Below are positions 24,738-36,834 of a DNA stretch of 64,000 nucleotides, in pieces. The stretch comes from Cryptomeria japonica. Its lineage: Eukaryota > Streptophyta > Pinopsida > Cupressales > Cupressaceae. Positions within the stretch are counted from its first letter, which is position 1. Each line of letters starts with the position of its first letter. The notes under the pieces are model-generated. The model was given only the letters and a program-made list of their open reading frames with translations. It made no database searches and was not told the DNA's origin. Where the stretch lies: positions 604,769,644 through 604,833,643 of the forward strand of contig NC_081415.1 in assembly GCF_030272615.1 (NCBI RefSeq), given 5' to 3'. Position numbers and translations under genes: made by a program.

Positions 24738-26074
24738 ATCTCCCCCTTTGGTATTGATGGCAACACTAGATGTGAAAAGACATCCAAGTGCCAAGAAATG
24801 CCAAACAAGTCTCCCCCAAAGGAAGACAACCAACAATCTCCCATAAGATGATATTACAATGAAGTTAACAAAGTCCCCCTATGGAAGATATCCATGCCAA
24901 GCTCTATTTTTCACATATATCTCTCCCCCTTTGACATCAATGCCAAAAATATGACATGAACATCAAAGAAAATTCATAATCCACTAAACCACACATATGA
25001 CTACTGCCCCTAAGTAGTAGCACCAACACATCAATTCAGAATGAATAGTAGCTTTGTAGATACATATCAGACTGATGTCAATTAACATCACTTAGGTCTT
25101 TACCAGAGGGGTAGAAACCCCCAATCTATCTCTAAAGTACTGAAATGATTCCTTAGGCAAAGGTTTAGTGAAGATATCTGCAATCTTCTCTTCAATGTTC
25201 ACATAAACTAGTCTAACTTCATTTGCTTCCACCTTCTCCTTCAAAAAGTTGTACTTGATAGATATGTGCTTTGTCTTAGAATGAAATACCAGATTCTTTG
25301 ATATGTCAATAGTAGTAAAGTTATCACAGTGAATAACTATCATTTCAGTACAATCCACCCTTATATCCTTAACATTTGCTTCATCCATAGAACTTGTGTA
25401 TAGTTAGTAGCAACAACAACATGCTCAGCTTCAACAGTAGATAAAGAGGTATATGACTACTTCTTACTGATCCATGAAACAAGTTTCATTCCAAGAAGGA
25501 AATTTCCATAGGATGTTCTCTTCCAGTCATCAACATCTCCAACCTAATATGCATATGTATATGCACATAGTGTAATATCATCATTTTTAGGATACCACAA
25601 ACCATATTTAGTTGTTCCTTGCAAATTCTTGAAAATCCTTTTCACCGCACTCTCATGATTCTCTCTAGGATCACTCTGATATCTTGATACAATACAAACT
25701 TCATTCATTATATCTCATCTAGTCTGTGTAAGATATAACAATCCTCCAATCATAGACTTGTACCATGTAGGATTTACCATTCTGATGCATCTATCTTAGT
25801 CAATTTCTCACTTGTAACCATAGGTGTACCAATCGGTTTATAATTTTCCATACCAAATTTCTTCAACAACTCCCTAGAATACTTATTTTGATAGATGAAA
25901 ATACCTTTATCAGTCTGAGTAATCTACAAACCTAAGAAAAATTTCATCTCCCCAATCATAGATATCTCAAATTCATTTTTCATATTATCAAAGAATTCCA
26001 TACATAGCTTATCCTCACCTCCAAAAATGATATCATCAACAAAGACTTCAACAATCAATATGTCATCATCAGTG
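24738..26074 (-). pseudogene. Copia B reverse transcriptase and RNase H (C-terminal part)
   Basis: The minus-strand polypurine tract lies at 24738-24751, next to the LTR. Leftward reading from 26074 gives the RT catalytic block VDDIIFGGEDK (about 26010-26045), the later RT parts with several stops, then RNase H. A 98-codon open end at 25092-25388 holds KADIFTKP-like residues (ADIFTKPLPKESF). RT is cut just before VDDI by element F. The remaining N-terminal parts of B should lie on the far side of F and E. Confidence 0.88.
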
Positions 26075-26936
26075 TGTTAGATACTTGATCAGTCCCAAAG
26101 ACACTAAGGGGGGGGGGGGGGGTGAATCAGTGTCTAATGTGTAACCAAAATATTTAAACTTGTTTGCAACTTTATAACCAAAATTAATATACCAGTAAGC
26201 AAATAATAATGCAATAAAGAGAAACAAAAGTATAACCATCAATGCACACCATAACACAAATATTTTTGGCGTGGAAACCTGGTAGGGGAAAAACCTTGGT
26301 GGAATTTGTGACCCACAATATTTACTTACTGGCCAATATGAATAAATATTAATTATACAATAGAGGTCTGCACATGCAAGAAGGCCAACAGCCTAGAGCT
26401 CACTTCTCAATCACAAAAATGGAGTCACACTGACTACACAATTGGATGGTTAAATCCAATGACAATGTACTACTCAAAATAGAATCTACAATGTTGGATT
26501 GAGTACTAGTTTAAGCTCTATCAAATACCTCTGCCATAAACCTTGCTCCGCTCTACTCTTATTCACTCATAAAATAATTACATCATAATGCATATATAGA
26601 TATTCGCTCTCATATACCTCTTGCATTCATTACCTAATTACATTTCCTTTTTTACAAAATGACCTACAAGATCTCATACATATATGAGTCTTTACAATAT
26701 ATCTTGTCGGCTATACAATATAATTACACTACAAAACAATATAATTTCCATGTCGGCTAGGAGTGCCAGTAAGATCTTTTGTCAGTTTAGATTGGATGCT
26801 GGTGAGAATAGACTTGTAGTGCCTGTCGGTGTCGATAGATGATATATGTTGCCTATGTAACCTGTGAGCCATGTTACTAGTTGGTTGCCATCAATGATAA
26901 CATCAACTATTCTCATCAAAGTGTGTAATGCCAACA
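26075..26936 (-). repeat. Element F 3' LTR
   Basis: On the minus strand it begins TGTTGGCATTACAC at 26936 and ends TATCTAACA at 26075, 862 bp. It matches 47153-47985. A run of 15 G lies at 26108-26122, where the other LTR has only 7. Confidence 0.9.
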
Positions 26937-27631
26937 ATCTCCCCATTTGGCATTGATGGCAACACTCATGAGAAAAATCCAAAAGCTGATATCCAAAAAT
27001 TTGAAGTCCAAAAACTCATCCAAGAATAAGAGTGCTCCCCATAAGAAAATGATCCCTTCTGCAAATTTTTCTCCCACACTACTCCCCCTTTGACATTAGC
27101 AACAAAGCATGTTAAAAAGAGTCAAAGAATTCAAAATTCTACCTCAAATCCTATAATCGGTTATGTACAATCTGAAAGATATCCGCTAAAATGAGATTAA
27201 GACTCTGCATAAATTTAGTGCTCTCAAAAATTATGGTTTTAGTCTGTTTGATCATCCTAGTCAGATAGTGCATTTGTTGCTCCGGTGATCTTTCACCTTG
27301 AATGGTTGCTTTATATAGCTCAATCCATTGTGTTAAAAGGTTATCCAATCTAAGACCAAGTTTATTTTTCAGATACTATGCCTTCATTCTTATCCTTGAT
27401 TTTTCCTTTTTCTAATTTCTAAATCTTTTCTTAAAAAGCTGCCATTTCTTGATCCAAAACTAAAGTAAGTTCCAAAGATCCTATCATGTTATTTGCTATA
27501 TCATCAATCTCCTTTTGTGTTTTCCATATCTCCTCATCAAATCCTCTATTAGGTGGTGAGGCTTGCATGCTTCCTTATACAATTCTTTATATTCCAAAAT
27601 AGTGGAATTAAGTATCAGTAATAAATAATCA
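26937..27631 (-). pseudogene. Element F 3' internal part, coiled-coil-like frame
   Basis: After the polypurine tract (26937-26950, minus) and about 200 noncoding bases there is a minus-strand frame of 65 codons at 27151-27348. It continues upstream, past a stop, through a Lys/Glu-rich helical segment (about 27380-27540). No database family is recognisable to me. It is the tail of the unknown coding region that resumes at 43977. Confidence 0.55.
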
Positions 27632-27636
27632 ATATG
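27632..27636. repeat. Target-site duplication ATATG, left copy
   Basis: ATATG precedes the TG of the first Tekay LTR and recurs at 43972-43976 after the last partial LTR. Confidence 0.9.
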
Positions 27637-30393
27637 TGTAAGGCCCTACCCCGACCCGTCCTAGCATTTCAATGATTTTCATGTTGGAACTATTATGGAT
27701 GCTTCATTTCTATGCACTATGGATATATAACTTTATTTGATCCCAGGATTGGATAACATTGATATATTGATGCTTCATTTCTATGCATTATGAATATAGA
27801 GTTTTATATGATTCTAGGATATGATAACATTTAGAGGGTGTATGTCATATATTTGATTTGCAGGACTTTATTATGATGTTAGAAATATGATGCATATCTT
27901 AGGAATGGATGAAATTTATGAGGATTATGATAATTGCTTATGTGGATTGCTTTGATATATGCTAAATTGATTTATATGATGTCAATTGTATGCAGAGTGA
28001 TTGATTTGTATTCTTATTTATGTGTTTAATATTATATGAGGCTATTTGGGAATTACTAATGTGTAATTGAGATACGCAGGAAAATTATCCATGTGACCAT
28101 GGAAACAATATGGAGAATCAAGCCTACATCTATGTACGATTGTGAAGCTAGTGGTTGTCTATTTGGAGAGACAACCCCTCATTTGTAAACATATTTTAAT
28201 TTGTAAATTTTATGCTTCCATGAGTGTTCAATTTGGTAATTTGTTTAATTTATAAATTTCAATAGGGGCAATTGCCATGTGTGTATTTATGATGTGGAAT
28301 TCTTTTTGTAGTGTCACTTGACACGTGTTGTATGTTGAGTTGGCATTGTCATGCCTCTTTTTGAGGAATTTATTTTACCAATGTTATATTTCCAATTATC
28401 CTTGAAGGTCCCAAGTAAACCTAGGATAGTGAGCCATTAGGAGGGTCAACTCAGAGTTGACCCGTAGGTAAACTTTGGGTGGACTTTCAAAGGGTTAAAC
28501 CAACTCCTAGAGTCAGTTTAGGAGCATTTTTAGTGGGCCATACGGTGTACCTATGGATGAAGGCCAAATTTGGCCATGTGTCCACTCCCTAGGACTTGTT
28601 TAACCTCCCCTAAAAGTGAGTTTCCCAAGTTGACGGAATTTCATTTTTAGGAGAGCCTTCCTTGGTTAGATAACCTTCTTGGTATGTGTCATTCTTTTTC
28701 CCCATTCCATTTCCCTTTTTGAGGTGCCTTGGTTAGGGAGTGTGTAAGGCTTTGGGAAGACCAACCAATGTGAGCTCTCACTCTATCCAAGAGGTTGGAA
28801 AGAGTGAGAGAATCCTTATTAGGCAAGGGATTGAGACTTAGGAAGTTAATCACCCACTCTCCAACTTTGGAGACCAGTTCTTGAAATTTTGGAAGCAAGT
28901 TTAGGATAGAATTTTTGGCTAAGTGTTGAAGGAAAGAAGTGTGGATTTGGGATTATCTTCTCCAGAATATCCCTTGTAAACCCTTGATAGATTCAAGGTT
29001 GGTTCAATCTTTTTCCTTGTATGTTACAATTTCGCTTTGAAAGATTGCTTGAATGTAGTTTGTTTTCTTCCTTTGTGTTTAATTTGTTAATAAATATATG
29101 TGAGCTTTCACTTGTTTTGGTTATGCATTTTATTTGTGTTTTGGGAGTATCCAAGGCCATCTCACCCTTGGGAGGGTAGATTGGCCTTGGAGGTGGAAGG
29201 TTGTTTGACAACCTTAGAGTGAGAGGCTCTTTTTAAGAGAGTGATCTCAAGGGTTTGTTTATGTGACCCTTGCTTCATAGTTTTGTTTATGCATTTGGGG
29301 GTCACAAGGGGAGATATTATGGCATGTATGCCTTAGGGGTCATAAGGATGTTGGGTTAAGTTGGACTTGTGATGTGTTTTTGGTTTCCATGAGATGGCTT
29401 GTGATCTACTATTTTGTAGTTTCTCCTCAAGGTACTTAGTCCACTTCCACCCATGTAAAAATCAAATTATGTGATGATGTTTAGCCTTGGGATGGGAATG
29501 TGTTTGTGTATTGCTTGAGTGTAACACATCTAGGTCTTGGTTCTCTAATCTCGGGGGCGGCTTCTAGTAAGCCTAGGTTGGGAGGTGAGCCCTCCATGGT
29601 CACAACCTCAAGTTATATAGCAGGTTGCTTTGGGAAATGATTGAAGGAAAAGCTTTGGAAATGTTCCTATTGTTGTATTTTAGTTGCAGAAATGAAAGAG
29701 AAGAGTTTTCTGCTATATTTATTTTGAAAAGGAAAATGTATTATTCAATTAAGCTTACTATGTAATATAATGTATTTTACTTGAGATGTTGATCTTTTAA
29801 ATAAGAAGAAAGTATTTTGAATTAGTTTTGTAATATCAAAGTTGTTGGAAAATGAAGTTAATTATGTTCTTAACTATTTAGATGCAGAAAGGAATGAGAT
29901 GTTTTATTTTGTTTTTAATGTTGATGCAGAAAGGAAAGAGGTGTTTTATTCTATTTTAAAACATTAATGCTTTTTATCTTACTGTTGTTAATCATGGTTT
30001 TTTTTTCAGGAAATATTAGTTGCAATTGTCTATAAAATTATTTTGCTACTTATAACACATCCTATAAATGCATGTTAAGAAGAAAGCCATTAAACTAGAA
30101 AGATTAATTTGCAACTATAAAAATTAGTCATTTTTGCTTAAGTTAAAAAACTGGAAATGCAATGTAGTAGGCAAAATAATTTTAATGATGTCATTTATGT
30201 TCATTTTGTAAAAATAGTAAAATTACTCATTGTGTAGATAAATAAAACTATCATATTTTGCATTCCATAAAATCTGAAAATAAATCTTAATATGCCCCTA
30301 GTGAAAATAAAATAAAAGGGTTAACTCCTATTCTGTAATTGAAATAAAACAGTCTGCTAAAACTATTGAAGTTCAGGTTTTACCATAGAAGGT

Positions 30394-30399
<6 letters not shown>

Positions 30400-30436
<37 letters not shown>
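30400..30436 (+). repeat. TG microsatellite in Tekay LTR 1
   Basis: About 18 uninterrupted TG units. The same place in LTR 2 (39615-39718) holds about 52 AT units. Confidence 0.95.
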
Positions 30437-30440
<4 letters not shown>

Positions 30441-30711
30441 GGAATGAAATTCTAGCCTTTACAAAGAAAGAGAATAATAAAATAAACAATATAAGCATGC
30501 ACATGTATTCATATATATATTTATTGGCATAAATATATATTTATAAATAAATAGAAAAAAAAAAGAGCATACCTTTCAAATTGAAAATGAAATTGTAATG
30601 AAATCTGTCTTGTAACTTTCTAAATCTTAAAGCTAATATCTAAATATATATATATAATATATATTAAATAATAATAAAAAGAGGGGTATACCATGTTGCA
30701 GTGTGGCCGAG

Positions 30712-30936
30712 CCACTATGGTTAAACATAGTGGACGGCGGAGGGCGAGCCACTATGTTTAAACACAGTGGACAGCATAGGGGCCGCCACTGTGGTTAAAC
30801 ATAGTGCTCGGCATGGGCCGCCACTGTTGTTAAACATAGTGGTCGGCTTGGGGCTGCCACAGTGGATAGCTCACGGCTGCCATTGTGGGTGCCCGCAGCG
30901 GGCAGCACCAGCCGCCGCTATGGGTATCCGCAGTGG
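30712..30936 (+). repeat. GC-rich palindrome array in Tekay LTR 1
   Basis: At least six 22-bp near-palindromes begin at 30712, 30749, 30786, 30821, 30880 and 30915, mostly 35-37 bases apart; one more degenerate copy lies near 30857. The unit is CCACTATG, a TTTAAA-like core, then CATAGTGG. Spacers are GC-rich (GGCNNGGGC). LTR 2 has the matching array at 40046-40257. Confidence 0.88.
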
Positions 30937-31946
30937 TGCCCGAGGAGCCTCCTACGCCCTGCGTATTCGGCCTCCCTTCTTCCTCCTCGTCGCCATTATA
31001 CCCTGCAACACACACATTTACCCTAAGCAAAAAAAAATGAAATGAATGAATAAGAAACCCTATCCCATTTTCGAGTCAGGGGTAGAATTCAAAAAGAGAG
31101 GAAAACTTAATGAGCAACCCTAACCCTATTTCAGGATTAGGATTTTCTCAATTATAAGGAAATGAGTTAATAGCTTGATATAAAAATAATAATAATAATA
31201 AATAACTCAACCCTAAATTAGGTTTTATAATTAAATATTATTCAAATATATATATATATAAAACCATAAATCTTAAACTTGGGATTTAATATCTCCCAAT
31301 ATGGACTAGGGTGAAATCAAAACTTAATATAGACCTTATATGTCAAGGTTACTTTAAAATTGGGGATTGAATATAATATAGTTTTATTAATTGCATATTT
31401 AAATTAATTTTATTAACTAGGGTTATTAAAGAGGAATTTTATTATTTTTTTATATTTAATTAAATATGGATGTTGGATTAAAATTCTTTGAGGGAAATTT
31501 TTTATTACTGAATATTATTAATTGTATTATGCGAAATCTAGCCTATGAGGTCAATATTGGCCAAGAATTTAATAGTAAAAAATTTGAAGTTTTAGGGGAT
31601 TTAAAATTGACTTTAATATAAATTATATTTATTTGGCAATTATCATTATTGAATTAGTTATCCTTATTTGTTATATTTAAAAAGTGAATTTGCGTGCGCT
31701 CAATTAATAAATTTTAATTTGAGATAACTCTATCATCATTTCATTTAGCCTTGAGTATTTTAAATATTGTTGTGACATTTAATATTTCTCGATTAAGTTA
31801 ATTAGAATAACTTTATGTAAACAACTCCTTTATATTCCAGAGTTTAAACATAGTTAAGTCAAGACTTATTTTGCATTCTTATATTAGCTTAATTAGTTTT
31901 ATTAGGTTGTTTTAAAAAAAAATTGTTGTTCCATTTTTTTACATTT

Positions 31947-31958
31947 TGGTATCAAAGC
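31947..31958 (+). promoter_or_regulatory. Primer-binding site, Tekay internal 1
   Basis: TGGTATCAAAGC, one base off the initiator-Met tRNA site; the second internal copy has the usual TGGTATCAGAGC. Confidence 0.85.
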
Positions 31959-32074
31959 AAGGTTTCCAACACTAGGAACCTTTCTCCATTACGTTTGGTT
32001 TTAATTATTTAATTAATTAAATTTTTCCCCAAAAATTATTTATTTATTTTAGTTTATTTTATTTTCTAATAAGG

Positions 32075-33980
32075 ATGCCTCCAACTATGCAACAAGCTCG
32101 CAAGCGCAGTAGGGGTCCTAGGCGTGCATGTATGGCATGTGAAGATGTTGATAGGGAGGAACCGCTTCTAGAAGGGAACCCAAAGGCTCCTCCTGAATGA
32201 CTGCTTGACCCAAACTGAGACATATTATTAGCGCTTTAGAACCTGATTGGGATAGTATAGGATAGGCTTCCAGCAATTGACCATCATGTAGAAAACTAGA
32301 ACTCAAGGAGCCATAGATTAGTAGTTACGGAATAGAGTAGGAGTCCACCTCCTAATCCCTTAGAGGGCTAGGCTAAGCATGAGCCTGAGTTCGTTCATCT
32401 ACCTGGACCACCTCTAGTAGAAGCACCTATATATTTTGAGAGAGCACGTCGCGATCTAAGGGATCTAATCAGAGAGGTTTTTGGCCTCCAGGCACCATCT
32501 TTTGGGGGATCTACCGATGGGGTAGAAGCTGAGGCTTGGCTTTTGAGCCTAGAATGGTGCTTTACATTGCATTCCTATGAAAGCAATCTAAAGGCATAAG
32601 TAGTAGTTCACCTTTTGAGAGGAATGACTTCCACATGGTGGAGACAAGAGGAATACAAGTGCAGCCTAGTTGCAGACACCCTCACATAGGAGATCTTTAC
32701 AAAGAGGTTCAAGGAGAGATACCTATCAGAGCACTTTAGGTAGCATAGGATAGACAAGTTCCATGATCTCCAATAGAAGGGTCTCTTAGTGACCCTGTAT
32801 GAGAGTAATTTCTTCGAGCTACTACCAGATGTGGATTACCTCAAGGATGAGATGCTTCTCATCAACTATTTTATTAGGGGACTGAATGCCAGGATAGCAG
32901 GATTGGTGAGGATGGCCGCTCCAAGAAGCCTTCAGGTTGCCATGGAGAAGGCCTTGATAAGAGAGGAAATTCATGTTAGGCCTCAAGACATGAGGGATCA
33001 GTTTCAGAACCAAAACCCTGCACCGGAGTCTTTTGGATTTCAAAAACCCCACTAGAAAGACAACCACAAGAATACATTAGGGTCCTTTAAACCCCCTCCT
33101 CTACACCAGTCACAACAGAATCAGAGGTAGAATCCCCCTCAGGGATAGCAAGGTTTTAAGCCCAAGTAGTGGCATTCATAAGGTCCTAGGTGCAACTAGA
33201 GAGAACAGGGTACTTACACACCTCTAGCACAGACTCCACAGTTCTCCAGAGGTGGGTACAATGGTTTGAGCAGAATAGGTGGACAGTCTTTCTCTAGGCC
33301 TTAGGGCATACAGTTTCAAGCATGCGGTGCTTGTTTCACATTTGGAGCCATGGGGAACATGGTGAGAGAGTGTATGTAGGGTTAGATGGTAGGTAGTTAG
33401 AGGATGGCAGCATTAGATCTTATGGTTGGGGATATGGGAAATTCCCATAGGGTCTTCACAGCAGTTGACAACCTCCAGGCAGAGTACCAGGCCACAATTA
33501 TTGAGGCTATAGGTATGATCAGTGGTATCAGTGTTTCTATATTGTTTGACTTAGGAGCTACTGACTCCTTTATATCTCCATTGGTTTTGGAGCATTCCAG
33601 GCTAGTGGCAATTAGGCAAGGTGTCAGTTGGGATGTGGAGTTAGCTTCAAGGGCTAGAGTGTCAGTGGAATCAGAGGTTAGGGGATGTCAGCTCCAGATT
33701 GGTAATACCACCATGCTAGTAGACCTCAGAGTCACACCACTCAGATCTTATGGCATCCTACTTGAAATGGATTAGCTTTATGCCCATAGAGACAAGATAG
33801 ATTGTCACCAGAAAGAGGTAGAGTGTGAGGATTATCATGGTTCTCCCATAGTAATCACTAGGATTCAGAGATCCATGTCTCTTCGTATGATTTCCGCAAT
33901 GCAGCTTAAGCAAAGCATGCGAAAGGGATGCTAGTTATTTGCCATCACCATCAGTGATAGAGAGGAAGAGGATGAAAAGG
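32075..33980 (+). pseudogene. Tekay gag and protease, internal copy 1
   Basis: The frame starts with ATG at 32075 (MPPTMQQARKR). The retrotransposon gag domain lies at about 32440-32990 (AEAWLLSLEWCF, MTSTWWRQEEY, FTKRFKERYL). The zinc knuckle at about 33320-33370 (CGACFTFGAMGNMVREC) has lost its His. The protease active site reads LFDLGATDSFIS at about 33543, D-L-G in place of D-S-G. All parts share one frame with RT. Stops are many, mostly TAG where CAG is expected (e.g. 32700s, 33121, 33150). Confidence 0.88.
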
Positions 33981-33985
33981 AACCA

Positions 33986-35345
33986 TTGATTGACAACCAT
34001 CCTATCCTTAAGGGATATTCATACATATTTCCTTCAGAGCTACTTGGTATGCTGCCCTGTAGAGAGATTGACTTTCATATAGACCTTGTACCAGGAGCTA
34101 AGCCAGTTTTGAGAGCACCTTATAGGATGACCACGAATGAGCTTAATGAGCTCAAGATGCAACTTGAGGAACTCTTAGAGAAGGGTCGCATTCATCCTAG
34201 TGTCTCCCTTTGGGGCACACCAGTCATCTTCATGAAGAAGAATGATGGATCCCTTTGGTTATGCATGGATTACAGGTAGCTGAACAAAGTGACCATCAAT
34301 AACCAATATCCCTTGGCCAGGATCGATGATTTATTTGATTATCTTCAGGGTGCTAAAGTGTTTTCCAAGATAGATCTGAAGTTAGGGTACCATCAGTTGA
34401 GAATTATAGAGAGTGATATCCACAAGACCACGTTTCATACCAAATATGGCCACTATGAGTTCACTGTGGTCCCATTCGGTCTTACAAATGCTCCAGCTGT
34501 ATTCATGAGTCTGATGAATGGGGTATTTTGCACTTTCCTTGACCAGTTTGTGATTGTGTTCCTCGATGACATATTGATATATTCTCAGAATGAGGAGGAG
34601 CACGCGGATCACTTGAGGTAGGTGTTGCAGTGCTTGAGGGACAATCAGCTATATGGAAGTCTGTCGAAGTGTGCATTCTTCAGGTCAGAGGTTAGATATT
34701 TAGGTCATGTTATATCTGGTGATGGGATCTTAGTTGACCCATCAAAGATTAGAGATATTATATATTGGCCAATGCCAACTAGTGTGACAAAGGTCAGGAG
34801 TTTCATGGGTCTAGCAGGGTATTACAGACGCTTTGTTGAGGTATTTTCTAGAGTTGCACATCCCATTACCTCCCTTCAGTGAAAGAGAAAGAAATTTGAG
34901 TGGACATGAAGGTGTGAGAGGGCCTTTCAGGATCTGAAAAGGGCACTCACTAGTGCACCTATTCTTATTGTACTAGACCCCACAGATAACTTCATGGTAT
35001 ATACAAATGCTTCTTTGGATGGATTAGGAGCCATCCTTATGCAGGAGGGTCAAGTTATAGCTTATGAGTCTAGGAAAATTAAGACTCACAAGCTTAACTA
35101 CCCTATGTATAACCTTGAGCTTGCAGTAGTAGTGCATGCACTTGTGAGGTAGAGACACTTCCTTTTGGTTCATCATTTCAAGCTTCATTCAGATCATCAG
35201 AGCTTGCACTACATCTTCACCTAGCCTAATCTTAATGCTTGTTAGAGGAGATGGATGGAGTTTCTATGTGAGTATGATTTGATGTCCACTACATTAAGGG
35301 GAAAGAGAATGTAGTTGCAGATGCCTTGAGTAGGAGACGTCCTAA
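33986..35345 (+). pseudogene. Tekay reverse transcriptase and RNase H
   Basis: RT blocks: [57 protein letters not shown] and the catalytic F-L-D-D at 34559-34570. The thumb ([19 protein letters not shown]) and RNase H (MVYTNASLDGLGAILMQEGQVIAYESRKI, about 34990-35080) follow. In RNase H the first catalytic Asp reads Asn (YTNAS where Y-S/T-D-A-S is usual). Stops at 34277, 34619, 34880, about 34907, about 35150 and about 35222. One frame is kept from gag to RNase H. Confidence 0.92.
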
Positions 35346-36355
35346 GGTATACTCCATATCTATTAGCATAGATTTGAGAGATTGTATATTATAGTGCTTG
35401 CCAGAGGATGGATGGTATTTAGAGGTTTGTCAAGTGATTTGATCACAGGAGACCCTGGAAGGGAAGTATGTTTACTATTCCTTAGAGTATGATGGACTAT
35501 TACGCTATAGAGGGAACATCTATGTACCTTCTCCTAGGGGATTGTGAGAGTTCATTGTGATGGAGGCTCATAGGGCTCCGTATGCAGCACATCCCAAAGT
35601 TAAGAAGATGCATGCAGACTTGAGGCAGTTATATCATTGGCCAGGTATGCGGCAACTTATTGCTGAGTTAGTAGCCTGATGCCTTGAGTGTCAGAGAGTC
35701 AAGGTGGAGCACTGCCATCTAGGTGGGTTGCTCCAGTCTCATGCTATACTAGAATGGAAGTGGGATACTATATCCATGGATTCTATCATTGGTCTTCCCA
35801 TGTCATCCTGTCTCCATGATGCCATCTTGGTGACAGTTGACAAGTTGACCAAAGTGGCCCACTTCTCGCCAGTTCTGACTACCTTCACAACACCAACAAT
35901 GGCACAGGTGTTCTTGCAAGACATTGTCAGACTTCATGGCAGTCCATGCAAGATTATTTCTAATAGGGATTCCCTCTTCACTTTTTCCTTTTGGAAGGCA
36001 TTACAGGCAGCAATGGGCACCAAGCTCAATTTCAACACAGCCTATCATTCGGAAACATATGGTTAACTAGGTGTTAGAAGATATGCTCTACATGTACATC
36101 ATGGATCATCAGACCAGATGGGAGGAGTACCTTCCTTTAGTAGAGTTTTCCTATAATAATGGGCATCACACTTCTTTGGGGATGCCACCTTTTCAGGCCT
36201 TGTACGGTAGACCTTGCAGGACACCTTTGAGTTGGGACCATATTGAAGATAGAGTGGCCATAGGTCCTAAGATGGTTCATGATATGGAGTAGCAGGTGAT
36301 TTTGATTAGACAACACCTTAGAGAGGCACGGGATAGGTAGAAGAAGTATGCAAAT
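35346..36355 (+). pseudogene. Tekay integrase
   Basis: The zinc-binding part (H-RAPYAAHPKVKKM, then CLECQ) spans about 35560-35695, with a stop near 35678. The core starts WDTISMDSIIGLP at about 35760, with the first catalytic Asp. The second site reads IISNRDSLF, so the catalytic Asp is Asn. The Glu region is lost in a stop and frameshift at about 36064-36075. Core and later parts lie in different frames. The continuation EYLPLVEFSYNN, FQALYGRPCRTP is typical of chromovirus integrases. Confidence 0.88.
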
Positions 36356-36821
36356 GTGAAGAGGATAGACCAGAGCTTCATGGTTGGGGACCAATTTTTC
36401 CTGAGAGTACGACCGCATAAGAGCCCAATCCATTATGGAAAGGGGTCTAAGCTTGCACCTCACTTTGTCAGACCATTTGATATCCTTGAGAGGATAGGAC
36501 CAGTTTCTTATCACCTAGATTTGCCACCTAGCCTATCATGCATCCACAATGTGTTTCATGTATCAGTTCTAAGGAAGTATATCCATGACGAGTCTAATAT
36601 TTTAGATTGGGATGCCTTGCAGGTGGAATCAGATGGACAGCTAGCTTTGGAGCCCATTTGTATTTTGGCTGGCTGATGTTGGCCCTTTGAGGTTGAGAGC
36701 TACACTAGGTTAGGGTCCAGTGGGATTGCTATGATGAGGTTACAACTTCATGGGAGGACACAACACGTATGAGATCATGATACCCCATGTTTTTTATGAG
36801 CTCTAGGAGGAAGTCCATGCC
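36356..36821 (+). pseudogene. Tekay integrase C-terminus with chromodomain remnant
   Basis: The integrase tail shows VGDQFFLRV, KGSKLAPHFVRPFDILERIG and CIHNVFHVSVLRKYIHD (about 36380-36590). After a stop at 36674 and a frame change, a chromodomain end is visible at about 36718-36800: QWDCYDEVTTSWED, a TGA, then YPMFF. Chromodomains bind histone marks and can steer integration to heterochromatin. The remnant assigns the element to the chromoviruses. Confidence 0.82.
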
Positions 36822-36834
36822 TAGAGGGGGAGGG
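36822..36834 (+). promoter_or_regulatory. Polypurine tract, Tekay internal 1
   Basis: AGAGGGGGAGGG and its flank end directly at the TG of LTR 2. Confidence 0.85.

Larger units (their letters stand above)
27637..31943 (+). repeat. Tekay LTR 1
   Basis: Begins TGTAAGGCC and ends TTTTTTTACA, 4,307 bp. It carries a TG microsatellite and a GC-rich palindrome array near its 3' end. Compared with LTR 2 it lacks about 19 bases holding a small hairpin next to the end. Short frames on the minus strand (28689-28898, 28993-29211), repeated in LTR 2, have no domain. Confidence 0.92.

Noticed and set aside
26108-26122. Run of 15 G as a possible G-quadruplex signal
   Set aside because: It is an expansion of the C-run common at Copia LTR ends; the length may be a sequencing error.
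28689-29211. Two minus-strand frames repeated at 37888-38410
   Set aside because: Repeated only because they lie in the two LTRs; no domain and opposite to the element's sense.
30712-30936. CRISPR-like regular repeats
   Set aside because: The units are palindromes inside a plant LTR, repeated in the sister LTR; spacers are similar to each other and there are no cas genes.
30767-31045. Cys/Ala-rich frame of 92 codons in Tekay LTR 1
   Set aside because: It lies over the GC-rich palindrome array, starts inside a repeat unit and is not kept in LTR 2.
31100-31140. Telomere-like AACCCTAACCC
   Set aside because: Only about two units, in both LTRs, with no longer array; chance or LTR sequence.
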